Shown: in pieces, positions 43,210 through 52,324 of the stretch | Position numbering within the stretch: position 1 is the stretch's first letter | How the letters are laid out: every line of letters starts with the position of its first letter | Assembly: GCA_963718295.1 (NCBI GenBank) | Contig: CAVQYV010000008.1 | Span: 434,001 to 498,000, forward strand | Direction: 5' to 3' | DNA: 64,000 nucleotides | Source: CAVQYV01 sp963718295 [NCBI: uncultured Methylomirabilota bacterium] | GTDB taxonomy: Bacteria > Methylomirabilota > Methylomirabilia > CAVQYV01 | Position numbers and translations under genes: made by a program | The notes under the pieces: generated by a model | The model's database searches: none | The model's input: only the letters and a program-made list of their open reading frames with translations | Told to the model about the DNA's origin: nothing

Positions 43210-44814
43210 ATGTTCGTCAGGCTCAAGAGCTATTTATCTAAAGGCAACAGATACGAATATCTCCAGATCGTCGAATCCTATCGGGATCACGGTGCCGTCC
43301 GCCAGAGAGTCGTGTCTAATATCGGCCGGCTCGATCTGCTGGCCGCCTCCGGGCAACTCGATCAGATCGTTTCGGGCCTCTCCCGCTACAGCGAGGCCTA
43401 CCGTGGATTTCAAGCCTTCCTCCGGGGGGAGCTGGAAGGATGTACCGCCCGCACCTGGGGACCCTGCCTGATCTTTGGCCGGCTCTGGGAGGATCAGCGG
43501 CTGCCGGAGGTGATCCGGCATCTGGCCCAGGGACGAGGGTTCCAGTTCGAAGTGGAACGAGCGGTCTTCGCCCTGGCGCTGCAACGGCTCTGTGCCCCCG
43601 GGAGCGATCTTTCCGGTCGAGGATGGCTGGAGACGGTAGAGGCCCCCGGACTGCAGGCATTGCGCCTGCAGCATCTGTACCGGACCTGCACGTTCCTGGC
43701 CGGGATCCGGGAAGAGCTGGAGCGGGAGCTCTTCTTCCGGGACCGGGATCTCTTCTCCCAGGAGCTGGACCTGGTCTTCCTGGACACCACCTCCACCTAT
43801 GTGTACCGGGATCAGGAGACGCCCTATCGGCGACGGGGGTTCTCCCGGGATCGCCGGGCCGATCTGCCCCAGTTCGTCCTGTGCGTGGCAGTGGATGCCA
43901 AGGGGTGGCCCGTAGCCTGGGAGATCTATCCGGGCAACACGGCGGACGGGGTCGCCCTGGAGCGGATCGTGGGAGCCCTGCGGGAGCGCTTTCGGATTCG
44001 GCGGGCCATCGTGGTGGCCGACCGGGGGATGATGTCCCGGGAGACGATCCGGCTGCTGGAGGAACACCCGGCCCCCTTCGACTACATCCTGGGCTGTCGG
44101 ATGCGAAAACAAAAGGAGGTACGCGAAGAGGTGCTGGCCCGGGCGGGCCGCTACCAGGTCGTAGCCGGGAACCTGGAGGTGAAAGAGGTGAACGTAGGAG
44201 GCAAGCGCTACCTCGTCTGCCGCAACCCGGAGGAGGTCCAGAAGGATCAGGCAGCCCGGGAGGCGATCCTGGCCCAGCTGGAGGAGGTCCTCTCTCAGGG
44301 TCCCAAGGGACTCATCGCCAACAAGGGGTATAGGCGTTTCCTGAAGATCGGGAAAGGCTCGGTGCGCATCGATCCTTTGGCCGTCGAGCAGGATGCCCGC
44401 CTGGACGGCAAGTTCGTGCTGGCCACCAATACCGACCTGCCCGCAGCGGAGGTGGCCCGAAGCTACAAGAGCCTCTGGCGGGTGGAGCGTACCTTTCGCG
44501 AGGAGAAATCTACCTTGGAGGTGCGGCCCATCTATCACCATCGGGATGACACCTGCATCGGCCACATCGTCGCCTCCTTTCTGGCCCTGCGCCTGGAGGT
44601 GGACCTGCAACGGAGACTGGAGGAGAAGGAAATCGAGGCCCCCTGGCCCCAGCTGATGCAACAGCTTTCCCAGGTGCAGGCGGTGCACATCGGCCTGGGG
44701 GGACGACACTTCCTCCTACGGACCGATCTGGGTCCGCTTGCTTCTTCTGCCTTCCAGGCGGTGGGCATGCGTCCCCCGCCCCGGATGGTGGAGATGGAGG
44801 GAGGAAAGATGTAG
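43210..44814 (+). CDS. IS1634-like (IS4-superfamily) transposase
   Basis: The start is placed at MFVRLKSYLSKG (43210), the common IS1634 N-terminus; the open frame extends back to 43120. The product (534 residues) has the DDE elements LVFLDTTSTY, VVADRGMMSRE and the YREK-like motif VERTFREEKSTLEVRP. It is uninterrupted. Candidate ends are CGACTTAAG (43111) and its near complement CCTAAGTCG (44830), which would make a ~1.7-kb element, but this pairing is short. Confidence 0.85.
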   Translation: MFVRLKSYLSKGNRYEYLQIVESYRDHGAVRQRVVSNIGRLDLLAASGQLDQIVSGLSRYSEAYRGFQAFLRGELEGCTARTWGPCLIFGRLWEDQRLPEVIRHLAQGRGFQFEVERAVFALALQRLCAPGSDLSGRGWLETVEAPGLQALRLQHLYRTCTFLAGIREELERELFFRDRDLFSQELDLVFLDTTSTYVYRDQETPYRRRGFSRDRRADLPQFVLCVAVDAKGWPVAWEIYPGNTADGVALERIVGALRERFRIRRAIVVADRGMMSRETIRLLEEHPAPFDYILGCRMRKQKEVREEVLARAGRYQVVAGNLEVKEVNVGGKRYLVCRNPEEVQKDQAAREAILAQLEEVLSQGPKGLIANKGYRRFLKIGKGSVRIDPLAVEQDARLDGKFVLATNTDLPAAEVARSYKSLWRVERTFREEKSTLEVRPIYHHRDDTCIGHIVASFLALRLEVDLQRRLEEKEIEAPWPQLMQQLSQVQAVHIGLGGRHFLLRTDLGPLASSAFQAVGMRPPPRMVEMEGGKM

Positions 44815-44927
44815 TGCCAAGAATTGGAGCCTAAGTCGAATTCTGCCTAAATATCCATAAGTTACAGAAAGGCAGTGTTTAATTTGAGTCAGAGCTCACC
44901 CATCTACTGCAGCCCACAGGTGCGGTT

Positions 44928-45371
44928 GTGTCAGCGTTCGATCGGTGGCTGCCGCGCGGCGGCACCGACGACAAGGAGGCGCGCCTCGAAAAAGATGGCG
45001 AACATCTCTTGCCAGGCTCGCTGGATTGGTCGGAGCTGTGGCGCTGGTGGCTAGTGCACAATGGCCGCGCCAACACCCCGAACTGGGATCTCGCGGCTTC
45101 CTGCTCGATTCAAGGCCGGAGGGGCATCGTGCTCGTTGAGAGCAAGGCGCACATCGAGGAGCTGAGCAATGAACCCAAACGCGAGGCGAAGGCGCCCTCA
45201 CAGCGATCCCTGCAAAACAGTCAACGCATCCGGCAGGCGATCGCAGAAGCCTCGCGTCATCTGTCAGTCTTGGTGCCGGGCGTCAGCATTTCCTCCAATT
45301 CGCACTATCAGCTCGCGAACCGCGTCGCGTTCACATGGAAGCTCGCTTCAATGGGTCTAGCGGAAATCAGG
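44928..45371 (+). pseudogene. Truncated hypothetical protein, possibly nuclease-like
   Basis: The first ~145 residues (DWSELWRWWLVHNG, TPNWDLAASCSIQGRRG, LVLVESKAHIEEL, SHYQLANRVAFTWKLASMG) look like a conserved hypothetical family with an 'E-x-K'-type centre (VESKAH) reminiscent of PD-(D/E)XK enzymes. After this the frame runs into tandem REP repeats (45362 onward) and the protein is lost. GC-rich, unlike the cassette DNA. The function is not known. Confidence 0.5.
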
Positions 45372-45488
45372 GGACATGGAAATCAGGGGACATGGAAATC
45401 AGGGGACATGGAAATCAGGGGACAGGAAATCAGGGGACATAATACTTATTTCTGGCTAATAGATGACAATAATTGGTATTATGTCCCC
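45362..45488. repeat. REP-like array and hairpin (GGGGACAT family)
   Basis: Five tandem units of GGAAATCAGGGGACAT (about 16 bases, the fourth shortened) end in a hairpin with 13-base arms GGGGACATAATAC (45433-45445) and GTATTATGTCCCC (45476-45488). Such repeats in other genomes travel with REP-associated tyrosine transposases; no such transposase is in this window. The array has inserted into the hypothetical/helicase region. Confidence 0.7.
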
Positions 45489-45518
45489 GGAATAACTTCG
45501 GAATAACTCGGCTACGTC

Positions 45519-46370
45519 TTGGCGGCGGGAAACTTGATCACTGATGCAGGCATGTTTAGCAGACTGGCCGCTGTCGTATCCGAAAGCAAAAATCTACCCT
45601 TCGATTTTGCCGTCGTGGACGAGGCCCAGGATATCAGCGTGGCTCATTTACGGTTCCTCGCTGCGCTTGGGACGGATCGCCCTAACAGTCTTTTCTTTGC
45701 CGGCGACCTGGGCCAACGCATCTTCCAACAACCGTTCTCTTGGAAAGCTCTCGGCGTCGATATTCGCGGGCGTGCTCGGACCCTTCGCGTCAATTACCGA
45801 ACCTCCCACCAAATTCGCATGCAAGCCGACCGTTTGTTGGGTCCCGAAGTGTCGGATGTGGACGGCAACACTGAGGATCGGGGCAACACTATCTCTGTAT
45901 TCAACGGACCGGCGCCGACTATTCGGGTGTTGGACAGCCTCAAAGCTGAGACTGCAACGGTCAGCAAATGGATGATGGACCTCAAGAAGGAAGGCGTAGC
46001 GCCCCACGAGTTGGGCGTGTTTGTTCGATCTGCGGCAGAGCTGGATCGGGCGCGTGCGGCCGTCAAGGATGCAGGGCTTGCATTCAAGATACTCGACGAG
46101 AAAGTCGAAACGGCCAGCGGCCACGTTTCGATTGGCACCATGCATCTCGCCAAGGGTCTGGAGTTCCGAGCAGTCGTCGTGATGGCCTGTGATGATGAGG
46201 TCATTCCCCTGCAGGAACGAATCGAAACCGTGGCAGACGACGCGGACCTGGAAGAAGTCTACAACACCGAAAGGCACCTGCTCTATGTCGCATGCACTCG
46301 TGCGCGGGATCATTTGCTCGTGACCAGTGTCGCTCCGGCATCGGAGTTTCTTGATGATCTGCAGATGTGA
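45519..46370 (+). pseudogene. UvrD/Rep-type helicase, 5'-truncated
   Basis: The visible part has superfamily 1 motifs II (VVDEAQDIS), III (FAGDLGQRIFQQP), IV (VNYRTSHQIR), V (TMHLAKGLEFRAVVVMA) and VI (LLYVACTRARDHLL). Motif I (Walker A) and all earlier residues are missing, cut off by the REP insertion. The start at 45519 is therefore only the first codon left. It would not hydrolyse ATP. Confidence 0.85.
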
Positions 46371-46853
46371 GGTCTCGAAATACCGGCTCGGAAATTATCG
46401 CACTCATTTGTCGAGATGCTAAGTGAGCGAACGGTACTGTGGCGGGAATCGACGGTAAGGCAAGGCGCGACGTTGTTGAATGTTTGTACTTTTTCTTTCT
46501 CAGATCAGAGTTATTTCCCTGCCAGAAATCCTAATACAAAAGCGGCTAGGCACAATATCCGCTGGAGCTCCCAATTCGATTTGGGTTTACCAATTTCAAC
46601 CAGCTTCTCTTCTTACCTCAATTTCGGAATGCGGATTGCGGAGTTTTTAGTCTGAAATACGCGAGGGGGTTCTCCGTTATCAATCTGGAGCAAGCGTTGA
46701 GCGTCACTTCTCCACGAACTCAGGGAACGTTGGGGCAAAGAGGAATATGAGTGCGGGAATGGGTCAACGGAAATATTGAATTGACACTGGAAGAGGAACT
46801 CAGGGACGTTGTAGGAAAAGCCATTAGGGTCAGCCGTTAGTAAAAAAAGATAA
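46371..46853. other. Non-coding stretch
   Basis: No gene or RNA is recognised. The composition is mixed and it probably consists of remnants. Confidence 0.35.
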
Positions 46854-47044
46854 ATGGGGTATGCACTTCATGACACCGGATACCAGATGTAGTATGGTCA
46901 TGCAAGCCTGCAGGGAATACCTGTTTCGATTGGGGTCGCTGCGTGCGTTTGGCTATTAGGGATGTAGAGATCATCGATAGATGGAAGGCCGGTGTTTTGA
47001 TTCCACAATATCTTGGGGCAGGTGCCGTCAAGTGCATACCCCAT
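46854..47044. mobile_element. Inverted-repeat element (MITE-like, 191 bp)
   Basis: ATGGGGTATGCACTTCATGACACC (in two parts, 46854-46877) and its near complement at 47021-47044 (20 of 24 match) bound a 191-bp segment without a credible gene. Short TAA-like flanks could be target duplications but are not decisive. Confidence 0.5.
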
Positions 47045-47121
47045 TAAAAGATATTTCATCCTCTAACCGTGTTCAAATCTTTCCAGCATGCGTGTTTTTA
47101 TGTTTATCGGTACGCCTAACC

Positions 47122-47565
47122 TCACCCCCTTTCCTTGCCGTATCTTTTGGATGAAATCCTGGAGATCGTGAGGCCGGTGTTGTCGAGCTCCCGTATATAA
47201 TCCGCAATCCGTCTGTCGGTGAGGTCCTTCGCGCTGTAGCTTTTTACAACGTTCAGGTATTCTTCATAGATGGTGGAGGCTCCCACATCGACGGCATGGA
47301 GTTTCTTGATAGAATTGCATAGCGCCATGTGGACGTACCTCGCCTGAGGTGGCAGGGAGGTAAGGAGGCGATCTCCCCTGTGGCCCTGAGGAGATTTATG
47401 GCTTTGCGGATATCGCCGTGCTCCTGCGCAGCAATTCCGGCTATTTTGGGTATCACCGGACCTTCGAAAACGTCTTCATTAAACCCAACCGCGACCCTCT
47501 TCTGCAGTATCTTGTCTATTTGTATTGCCATTGCAAAGGGGGGGGGAAAGTATTCTGCGTACAGA
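47122..47565 (-). pseudogene. Remnant resembling archaeal Orc1/Cdc6 replication initiator
   Basis: One frame reads EYFPPPFAMAIQIDKILQKR, then VAVGFNEDVFEGPVIPK, IAGIAAQEHGDIRKAINLL and RATGEIA. It then shifts (near 47340) to HMALCNSIKKLHAVD, STIYEEYLNVVKSYS and LTDRRIADYIRELDNTGLTI. This is the AAA+ lid (with the AAQEHGDxRKAxxLLR pattern) followed by the winged-helix domain of archaeal Orc1/Cdc6. The N-terminal ATPase motifs are absent. Finding this in a bacterial context is unusual; the plain explanation is a decayed gene acquired from an archaeon or its plasmid or virus. Confidence 0.6.
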
Positions 47566-47629
47566 CCGTAGTGCCAGGCAACGGTAACTCGGTATTGGCA
47601 TGGCTTTCCGCATGTAGCGGGGGATGTTG

Positions 47630-47772
47630 GGGCAAACTATAATCCGTAATCACGAGATGCTGAACCAAGTTCGGCATGACAATGGAGGCGAATTCAGTGT
47701 TACCCTGAACTTGTTTCAGGGTCTTAATGAATACTGATACTTTGATTTTTGATTACGGATTATGGGCAAACT
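47630..47772. mobile_element. MITE with 14-bp terminal inverted repeats and 9-bp target duplication
   Basis: The element 47639-47763 begins ATAATCCGTAATCA and ends with its perfect complement. It is flanked by GGGCAAACT on both sides (47630-47638 and 47764-47772). Inside are two hairpins of the type TGCTGAACCAAGTTCGGCA and ACCCTGAACTTGTTTCAGGGT. No gene. Confidence 0.9.
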
Positions 47773-47844
47773 GAACTTATTGTAAATCCTCCAAAGTGAG
47801 GGACCATTAAGATTTAAACGATTGGAAAGGAATCGGCAAAGAGG

Positions 47845-49005
47845 ATGGATGGAAATACATTTTCCTATGAATGGATCGAGACCCTTCCGCGCCTGGAAGG
47901 GGTTGCCCGGATTCTGGGTCAGGCCAAAATCATCGGGGTTGACCTGGAAGCGGACTCTATGTACCACTACTTCGAAAAGGTATGCCTCCTACAGATCGCT
48001 ACGGAATCCGCCTCTTATGTCATGGATCCTTTGGCGCTAAGGGATCTTTCCGCTTTACACCCCGTTTTCTCCAATCCCCGCATCCGCAAGGTATTCCACG
48101 GGGCGGATTATGATATCCGTTCCCTGTACCGGGACTTTCGGCTCGAGGTCGAGAACCTCTTCGATACGCAGTTGGCCTGTAAATTTCTGGGCCTCCGGGA
48201 GACCGGCCTGGAAGCGTTGCTGCGAAGCCGGTTCCATGTGGAGCTGAATAAGAAATATCAGCGGGCCGATTGGTCCCAAAGACCCCTTTCCCCGGAGATG
48301 GTGGAATACGCAGCGATGGACGGCAGGTACCTGATTCCCCTGGCCCGTATGCTGGAAAAGGAACTGGAAGAGAAGGGCCGATTATCCTGGGTGGAGGAAG
48401 AATGCCTATTTTTGAGTAAGGTCCGATTCACACCCCCCAGCCATGCCCCGCTTTACCTAAAAGTGAAAGGGGCTTTTCTCCTGGATCCCAGGAGTCTTGC
48501 GGTTCTGGAGGCTTTGCTGGAATTCCGAGAGGCCCAGGCCCAAAAGTCGGATCTTCCCCCCTTCAAGGTGCTCGGCAACGAACCCCTCCTGGAATTGGCT
48601 ATGAAAAAACCTTTGCGCCTGGAAGAATTGGAAACGGGGAAAGTCCTGAGCCGGAAGCAAATCGACAGATATGGGACACGCCTGCTGCAGGAAATTCACC
48701 GGGCCATGGCCATTCCCGATGAAGATCTTCCGGTGTACCCCCGGGAAGCAAGGCCGGATTTGTCATCGCCCGTACGCAAAAGGGTCAAAGCACTAAAAAC
48801 CTGGCGGGATATGCGGGCAAAAAATTTAGGGATGGAGCCTGGAATCCTTTTGAATAACGCCCTGATCAATGATCTCGCTTTGAAAAATCCCCGGTCGATA
48901 AAAGAGATGGAAGAGATTCCGGGCTTGAAAAAATGGCGGCAAGATCATTTCGGCCGGGAGATTCTGGCTGCTCAAACAAGGGGGCACAAAGTAGGTACAA
49001 AATAG
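47845..49005 (+). CDS. rnd: Ribonuclease D
   Basis: The 386-residue product has the DEDDy exonuclease motifs: Asp33 and Glu35 (GVDLEADSM), Asp90 (HGADYDIRSL) and Tyr155/Asp159 (YAAMD). An HRDC domain (LLEFREAQAQKSDLPPFKVL) and a second HRDC-like part follow. It trims tRNA 3' ends and other stable RNAs. Length matches bacterial RNase D. AAGAGG lies a few bases before the ATG. It is a lone intact gene within the mobile region. Confidence 0.92.
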   Translation: MDGNTFSYEWIETLPRLEGVARILGQAKIIGVDLEADSMYHYFEKVCLLQIATESASYVMDPLALRDLSALHPVFSNPRIRKVFHGADYDIRSLYRDFRLEVENLFDTQLACKFLGLRETGLEALLRSRFHVELNKKYQRADWSQRPLSPEMVEYAAMDGRYLIPLARMLEKELEEKGRLSWVEEECLFLSKVRFTPPSHAPLYLKVKGAFLLDPRSLAVLEALLEFREAQAQKSDLPPFKVLGNEPLLELAMKKPLRLEELETGKVLSRKQIDRYGTRLLQEIHRAMAIPDEDLPVYPREARPDLSSPVRKRVKALKTWRDMRAKNLGMEPGILLNNALINDLALKNPRSIKEMEEIPGLKKWRQDHFGREILAAQTRGHKVGTK

Positions 49006-49013
49006 GGCACGGG

Positions 49014-49050
49014 GAATTCTGGGGACTGGAATTCTGGGGACACAATACTT
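49014..49050. repeat. REP-like GGAATTCTGGGGAC repeat
   Basis: GGAATTCTGGGGAC occurs in tandem and leads into ACAATACTTATTTT, closely resembling the GGGGACATAATACTTATTT end of the array at 45433. Probably the same REP family. Confidence 0.55.
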
Positions 49051-49248
49051 ATTTTCAAAGAAATAGGTAGGGAAGCTGATGGAGGTATTCGAGAGGAAGG
49101 CAAAGGCCGAGTTCGATGAGTCTGGGGCAGTGGGGCAGCGCATCACTTGGAGGCAAGAGAGAGCATGCACTTCCAAATGGGTCTTCGCGCGAACCGAGAC
49201 CCAACAATGCGTTGACAAACTGCGCAATTGCGCGGTATATACGCGCAT

Positions 49249-49837
49249 ATGAACCTCCTGGCGGAAATCCTATCTTCTAGCACGCGGGCGGAAGCACTCC
49301 GGTTGCTCTTCGATCTCTTGGAAACGGAGTTGCACCATCGAGAGATGGTCCGGCGCTCCGGCCTGAGCGAAAGCGCCATGCGCCAGGAGTTGTGCAAGCT
49401 CGTTCGTTTAGACCTGGTTCGGCGGCGACAGGATGGGAACCGCGTCTATTTCAAGGCCAATCGTGAGCATCCCCTGTTTCCGGAGCTTCAAGGCTTAGTG
49501 GTCAAGACGGTCGGATTACCTGCTGTGCTGCGTTCCAGGCTTCAAGTGCCCCAGGTTCGGATCGCCTTCATCTTCAGCTCCCTGGCCTCGGGTCAAGAAA
49601 GGTCCGGCAGCGATGTGGATCTCATGGTGATCGGCGATCTCGGTTTGCGCGGTACTCACGGCTCTGCTCTCCGGGATTTCGGAGACCCTCGGTCGAGAGA
49701 TCAACCCCCACATGATGACCGTGACCGAATATCGGAAACGAAGGAAAGCTGCTGATCATTTTGTAGCGCGTGTTCTGGAAGGACCAAGGCTGTTTCTTGT
49801 GGGAGCCGAGTATGAGCTTGAAGCAATGGGTGGCTAA
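49249..49837 (+). pseudogene. Winged-helix / nucleotidyltransferase protein, frameshifted
   Basis: The start ATG at 49249 gives MNLLAEILSSSTRAEAL, a winged-helix domain (HHREMVRRSGLSESAMRQEL), then a nucleotidyltransferase core (IAFIFSSLASGQERSGSDVDLMVIGD). One base is inserted near 49650; the next frame continues LTALLSGISETLGREINPHM and VTEYRKRRKAADHFVARV to a stop at 49835-49837. The metal site (GSDVDLMV) is intact. Such genes act as regulators or toxin-type enzymes. A single change breaks it. Confidence 0.75.
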
Positions 49838-50127
49838 CGGATGACTCCGGGAAGAGCCAATCAGTTTGCTCCGGGCAGTAACCGGCAAGATGGATGTACG
49901 TAATGAAGGAGAGTCGGACCAAACGCAAGCGCAGATGCATATGGTTCAACTATCTGCCGAATGCACGGCGTGCTGAGGAAATGGCAGAGGATGCTGCGAT
50001 GACAAAAACGCGGAAAGGATTTGTGGGAATGGGATTCACCCACGAGCCCCCAGTGTTATTAAAGAAAAGGCTTCCATCCTTTAATAAGGTTCGCTATAAT
50101 TAAAGAAACCTTATCAGGGGAGCTGCT

Positions 50128-51288
50128 ATGCATCGTGGCCTGACCGGGGAATACATCGTTAGCAAGACAAAGGACGAAACCGTCAAGGCTTTTGTCCCCT
50201 ATCCGCTTCCCCCGAATCCGCCTCTCTCGATAGACGCCGACCTGCGGGAGGCGCTCGATGGTGCCCTCCTGTCATTAGGGCGGCTGGACAGCGTAACCAC
50301 GCTCCTTCCCGACACACACCTCTTTCTCTACATGTATGTCCGTAAGGAGGCGGTCCTCTCCTCGCAGATCGAGGGGACCCAGTCCTCTCTCTCCGACCTT
50401 CTCCTCTTCGAGCTGGAGGAAGTCCCAGGGGTTCCCCTGGACGATGTGCTCGAGGTATCGAATCATGTGGCCGCGCTGGATCATGGCATCAAGCGGCTGC
50501 GGAGCGGCTTCCCCCTTTCCAATCGTCTCCTCCGGGAGGTCCATGGCATCCTGCTGGCAAGGGGCCGGGGCAGCGACAGACAACCGGGCCAATTCCGACG
50601 CTCGCAGAATTGGATTGGAGGAACCAGGCCAGGGAATGCGGTTTTCGTGCCTCCCCCGGCGGATCGAGTACCAGACACCATGGGAGCCCTGGAGAAGTTC
50701 TTTCATAATCTGCCCGAGAAGACCCCGCCCCTGATCAAGGCTGCGCTGGCCCACGCCCAGTTCGAGTCCATACACCCTTTTCTCGACGGAAACGGGAGGA
50801 TCGGGCGCTTGCTGGTCACCCTCCTATTCTGCCACGAGGAAATTCTCCGCGAGCCATTGCTCTATTCCAGCCTCTATTTCAAGCAGCACCGTACGCGCTA
50901 TTTCGACTTGCTGCAGCAGGTCAGGACGGAAGGGGACTGGGAGGCATGGCTCCTCTTTTTCGTTGAGGGAATCCGGGAGATGGCGGAGGGGGCCGTTGCT
51001 ACCGCCCGGAGATTATCCACCGTGGCCGACGAAGATCGTCAAAGAATCCAGTCCCTGGGACGATTGGCGGGATCTGCCCTGCGGGTGCACCAGACCATGC
51101 AAGAGAAACCGCTGGGATCAATTCCCTGGCTGGTGCGGGGAACCGGTCTTTCGGTGCCCACCGTGACCGCAGTTCTGAAAGCGCTGCAAGGAGCGGGCAT
51201 CGTCAAAGAAATCACCGGGAGGAAACGGAACCGGCTCTTCTCCTACGAGAAGTACCTCGATATCATGCGTCAGGGTACGGAGGCGTAG
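50128..51288 (+). CDS. Fic-domain protein with intramolecular inhibitory helix
   Basis: The 386-residue product has the inhibitory motif SSQIEGT (residues 78-84, Glu82) and the Fic catalytic motif HPFLDGNGRIGR (216-227, His216). A C-terminal winged-helix region (IPWLVRGTGLSVPTVTAVLKAL) follows. Fic enzymes transfer AMP or related groups to target proteins. Here Glu82 would block the active site until displaced (class II). All catalytic residues are present. Fic genes of this type are often found near type I restriction loci, in line with the hsdR fragment that follows. Confidence 0.9.
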   Translation: MHRGLTGEYIVSKTKDETVKAFVPYPLPPNPPLSIDADLREALDGALLSLGRLDSVTTLLPDTHLFLYMYVRKEAVLSSQIEGTQSSLSDLLLFELEEVPGVPLDDVLEVSNHVAALDHGIKRLRSGFPLSNRLLREVHGILLARGRGSDRQPGQFRRSQNWIGGTRPGNAVFVPPPADRVPDTMGALEKFFHNLPEKTPPLIKAALAHAQFESIHPFLDGNGRIGRLLVTLLFCHEEILREPLLYSSLYFKQHRTRYFDLLQQVRTEGDWEAWLLFFVEGIREMAEGAVATARRLSTVADEDRQRIQSLGRLAGSALRVHQTMQEKPLGSIPWLVRGTGLSVPTVTAVLKALQGAGIVKEITGRKRNRLFSYEKYLDIMRQGTEA

Positions 51289-51289
51289 C

Positions 51290-51470
51290 CCACGGACATC
51301 TCCGAACGCAGCTTCGAAGAGGCGATCGAGGTCGTGCCTGATGGGGTGCGGCCCGGATGCGCAGCGTTGAGGACGATGCGCCTGTGGTCGAAGAGATGCC
51401 CTATGGGGAGGGCGTTCCTGGCGGCTTTAGAGGCGCCAGCAGGAGGACTACCATCAGATCCTTTCAACCA
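51290..51470 (+). pseudogene. hsdR: Probable 5' remnant of a type I restriction subunit gene
   Basis: Fragments TDISERSFEEAIE (from 51291), then EDDAPVVEEMPYGEGVPGGF and EDYHQILST in changing frames resemble the N-terminus of HsdR ('DTSE..xE..I', '...GYxxR...DYD'). It lies just after a Fic gene. The match is short and has frameshifts, so it is tentative. Confidence 0.4.
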
Positions 51471-51502
51471 TAGCCAATGGATCTGGAAAAAAGGAACCAA
51501 AC

Positions 51503-52210
51503 ATGGATCCCAAAACAACCATGGCACGGGAATATGAGATCAACCAATTGGCCAAGGAGGAGTCCTGGCGGTTACTTCGCATCCTGGGGGAGTTGGTGGA
51601 GGGATTCGACAAGCTATCCGGTATCGGGCCGGCGGTCACCATCTATGGCTCGGCTCGAATCGGTCCCCAGGATCCGCTCTATCAGATGACCGAGGAGATC
51701 GCCTACCGTCTGGGGAAGGAGGGCTTCTCCATCGTCACCGGAGGAGGACCGGGGGTGATGGAGGCCGCCAACAAAGGAGGACTCCGGGCGGAAGTTCCCT
51801 CGGTGGGGCTGAACATCCGCCTTCCCCAGGAGCAGGCCTGCAATCCTTACACGAGCATCACCCTCACCTTCAATCATTTCTTCGTCCGCAAGGTGATGCT
51901 GGTCAAGTATGCGGTGGCCTTCGTGGTGCTTCCCGGGGGTCTGGGCACCCTGGACGAGGTCACCGAGGTGCTCACCCTGATTCAATCGGAAAAGATCAGG
52001 CCTTTCCCGGTGGTCCTTTTCGACAGTTCCTACTGGGAGGGCTTCCTCGACTGGCTCCATGGCTCACCCCTGGCGAAGGGGTTCATCGGAGAGGAGGATT
52101 TTCACCTGGTGACCCTCTGCGATCAGCCCGAGGAGGTGGTGGAGTCGGTCCTCGGGTGGCACAGGAGGCAGGAGGTAGTGGGGAGAAGGGCCCTTCAACG
52201 GCGCAAGTGA
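51503..52210 (+). CDS. LOG-family (TIGR00730-like) nucleotide-processing protein
   Basis: The 235-residue product has the Rossmann-type motifs VTGGGPGVMEAANKGG (78-93) and PGGLGTLDE (144-152), the latter being the LOG signature for nucleotide and phosphoribose binding. LOG proteins hydrolyse cytokinin nucleotides or nucleoside monophosphates (phosphoribohydrolase). The conserved Arg (FFVRK) is also present. It may start at 51503 or at the internal Met7. A single gene. Confidence 0.88.
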   Translation: MDPKTTMAREYEINQLAKEESWRLLRILGELVEGFDKLSGIGPAVTIYGSARIGPQDPLYQMTEEIAYRLGKEGFSIVTGGGPGVMEAANKGGLRAEVPSVGLNIRLPQEQACNPYTSITLTFNHFFVRKVMLVKYAVAFVVLPGGLGTLDEVTEVLTLIQSEKIRPFPVVLFDSSYWEGFLDWLHGSPLAKGFIGEEDFHLVTLCDQPEEVVESVLGWHRRQEVVGRRALQRRK

Positions 52211-52324
52211 GAGGATGGATGATCCGCTGAAAAGGGAGGCCGTCCGTGCATTTGGCCCGGACGGCCGTCGATTTGCGCCACAGGAAGATAACCTTTGTCA
52301 GGGGAGGTCTATCAGGGGCGTGCA

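Noticed and set aside
43234-44709. Long minus-strand open frame (491 residues)
   Set aside because: Antisense of the IS1634-like transposase, a GC-rich gene that leaves open shadow frames.
45362-45440. Tandem repeats considered as a CRISPR array
   Set aside because: The repeats are contiguous 16-base units with no spacers and end in a hairpin; they fit REP elements instead.
47329-47642. Plus-strand open frames near 47.3-47.6 kb
   Set aside because: They are antisense to the Orc1/Cdc6-like remnant, which has recognisable motifs on the minus strand.
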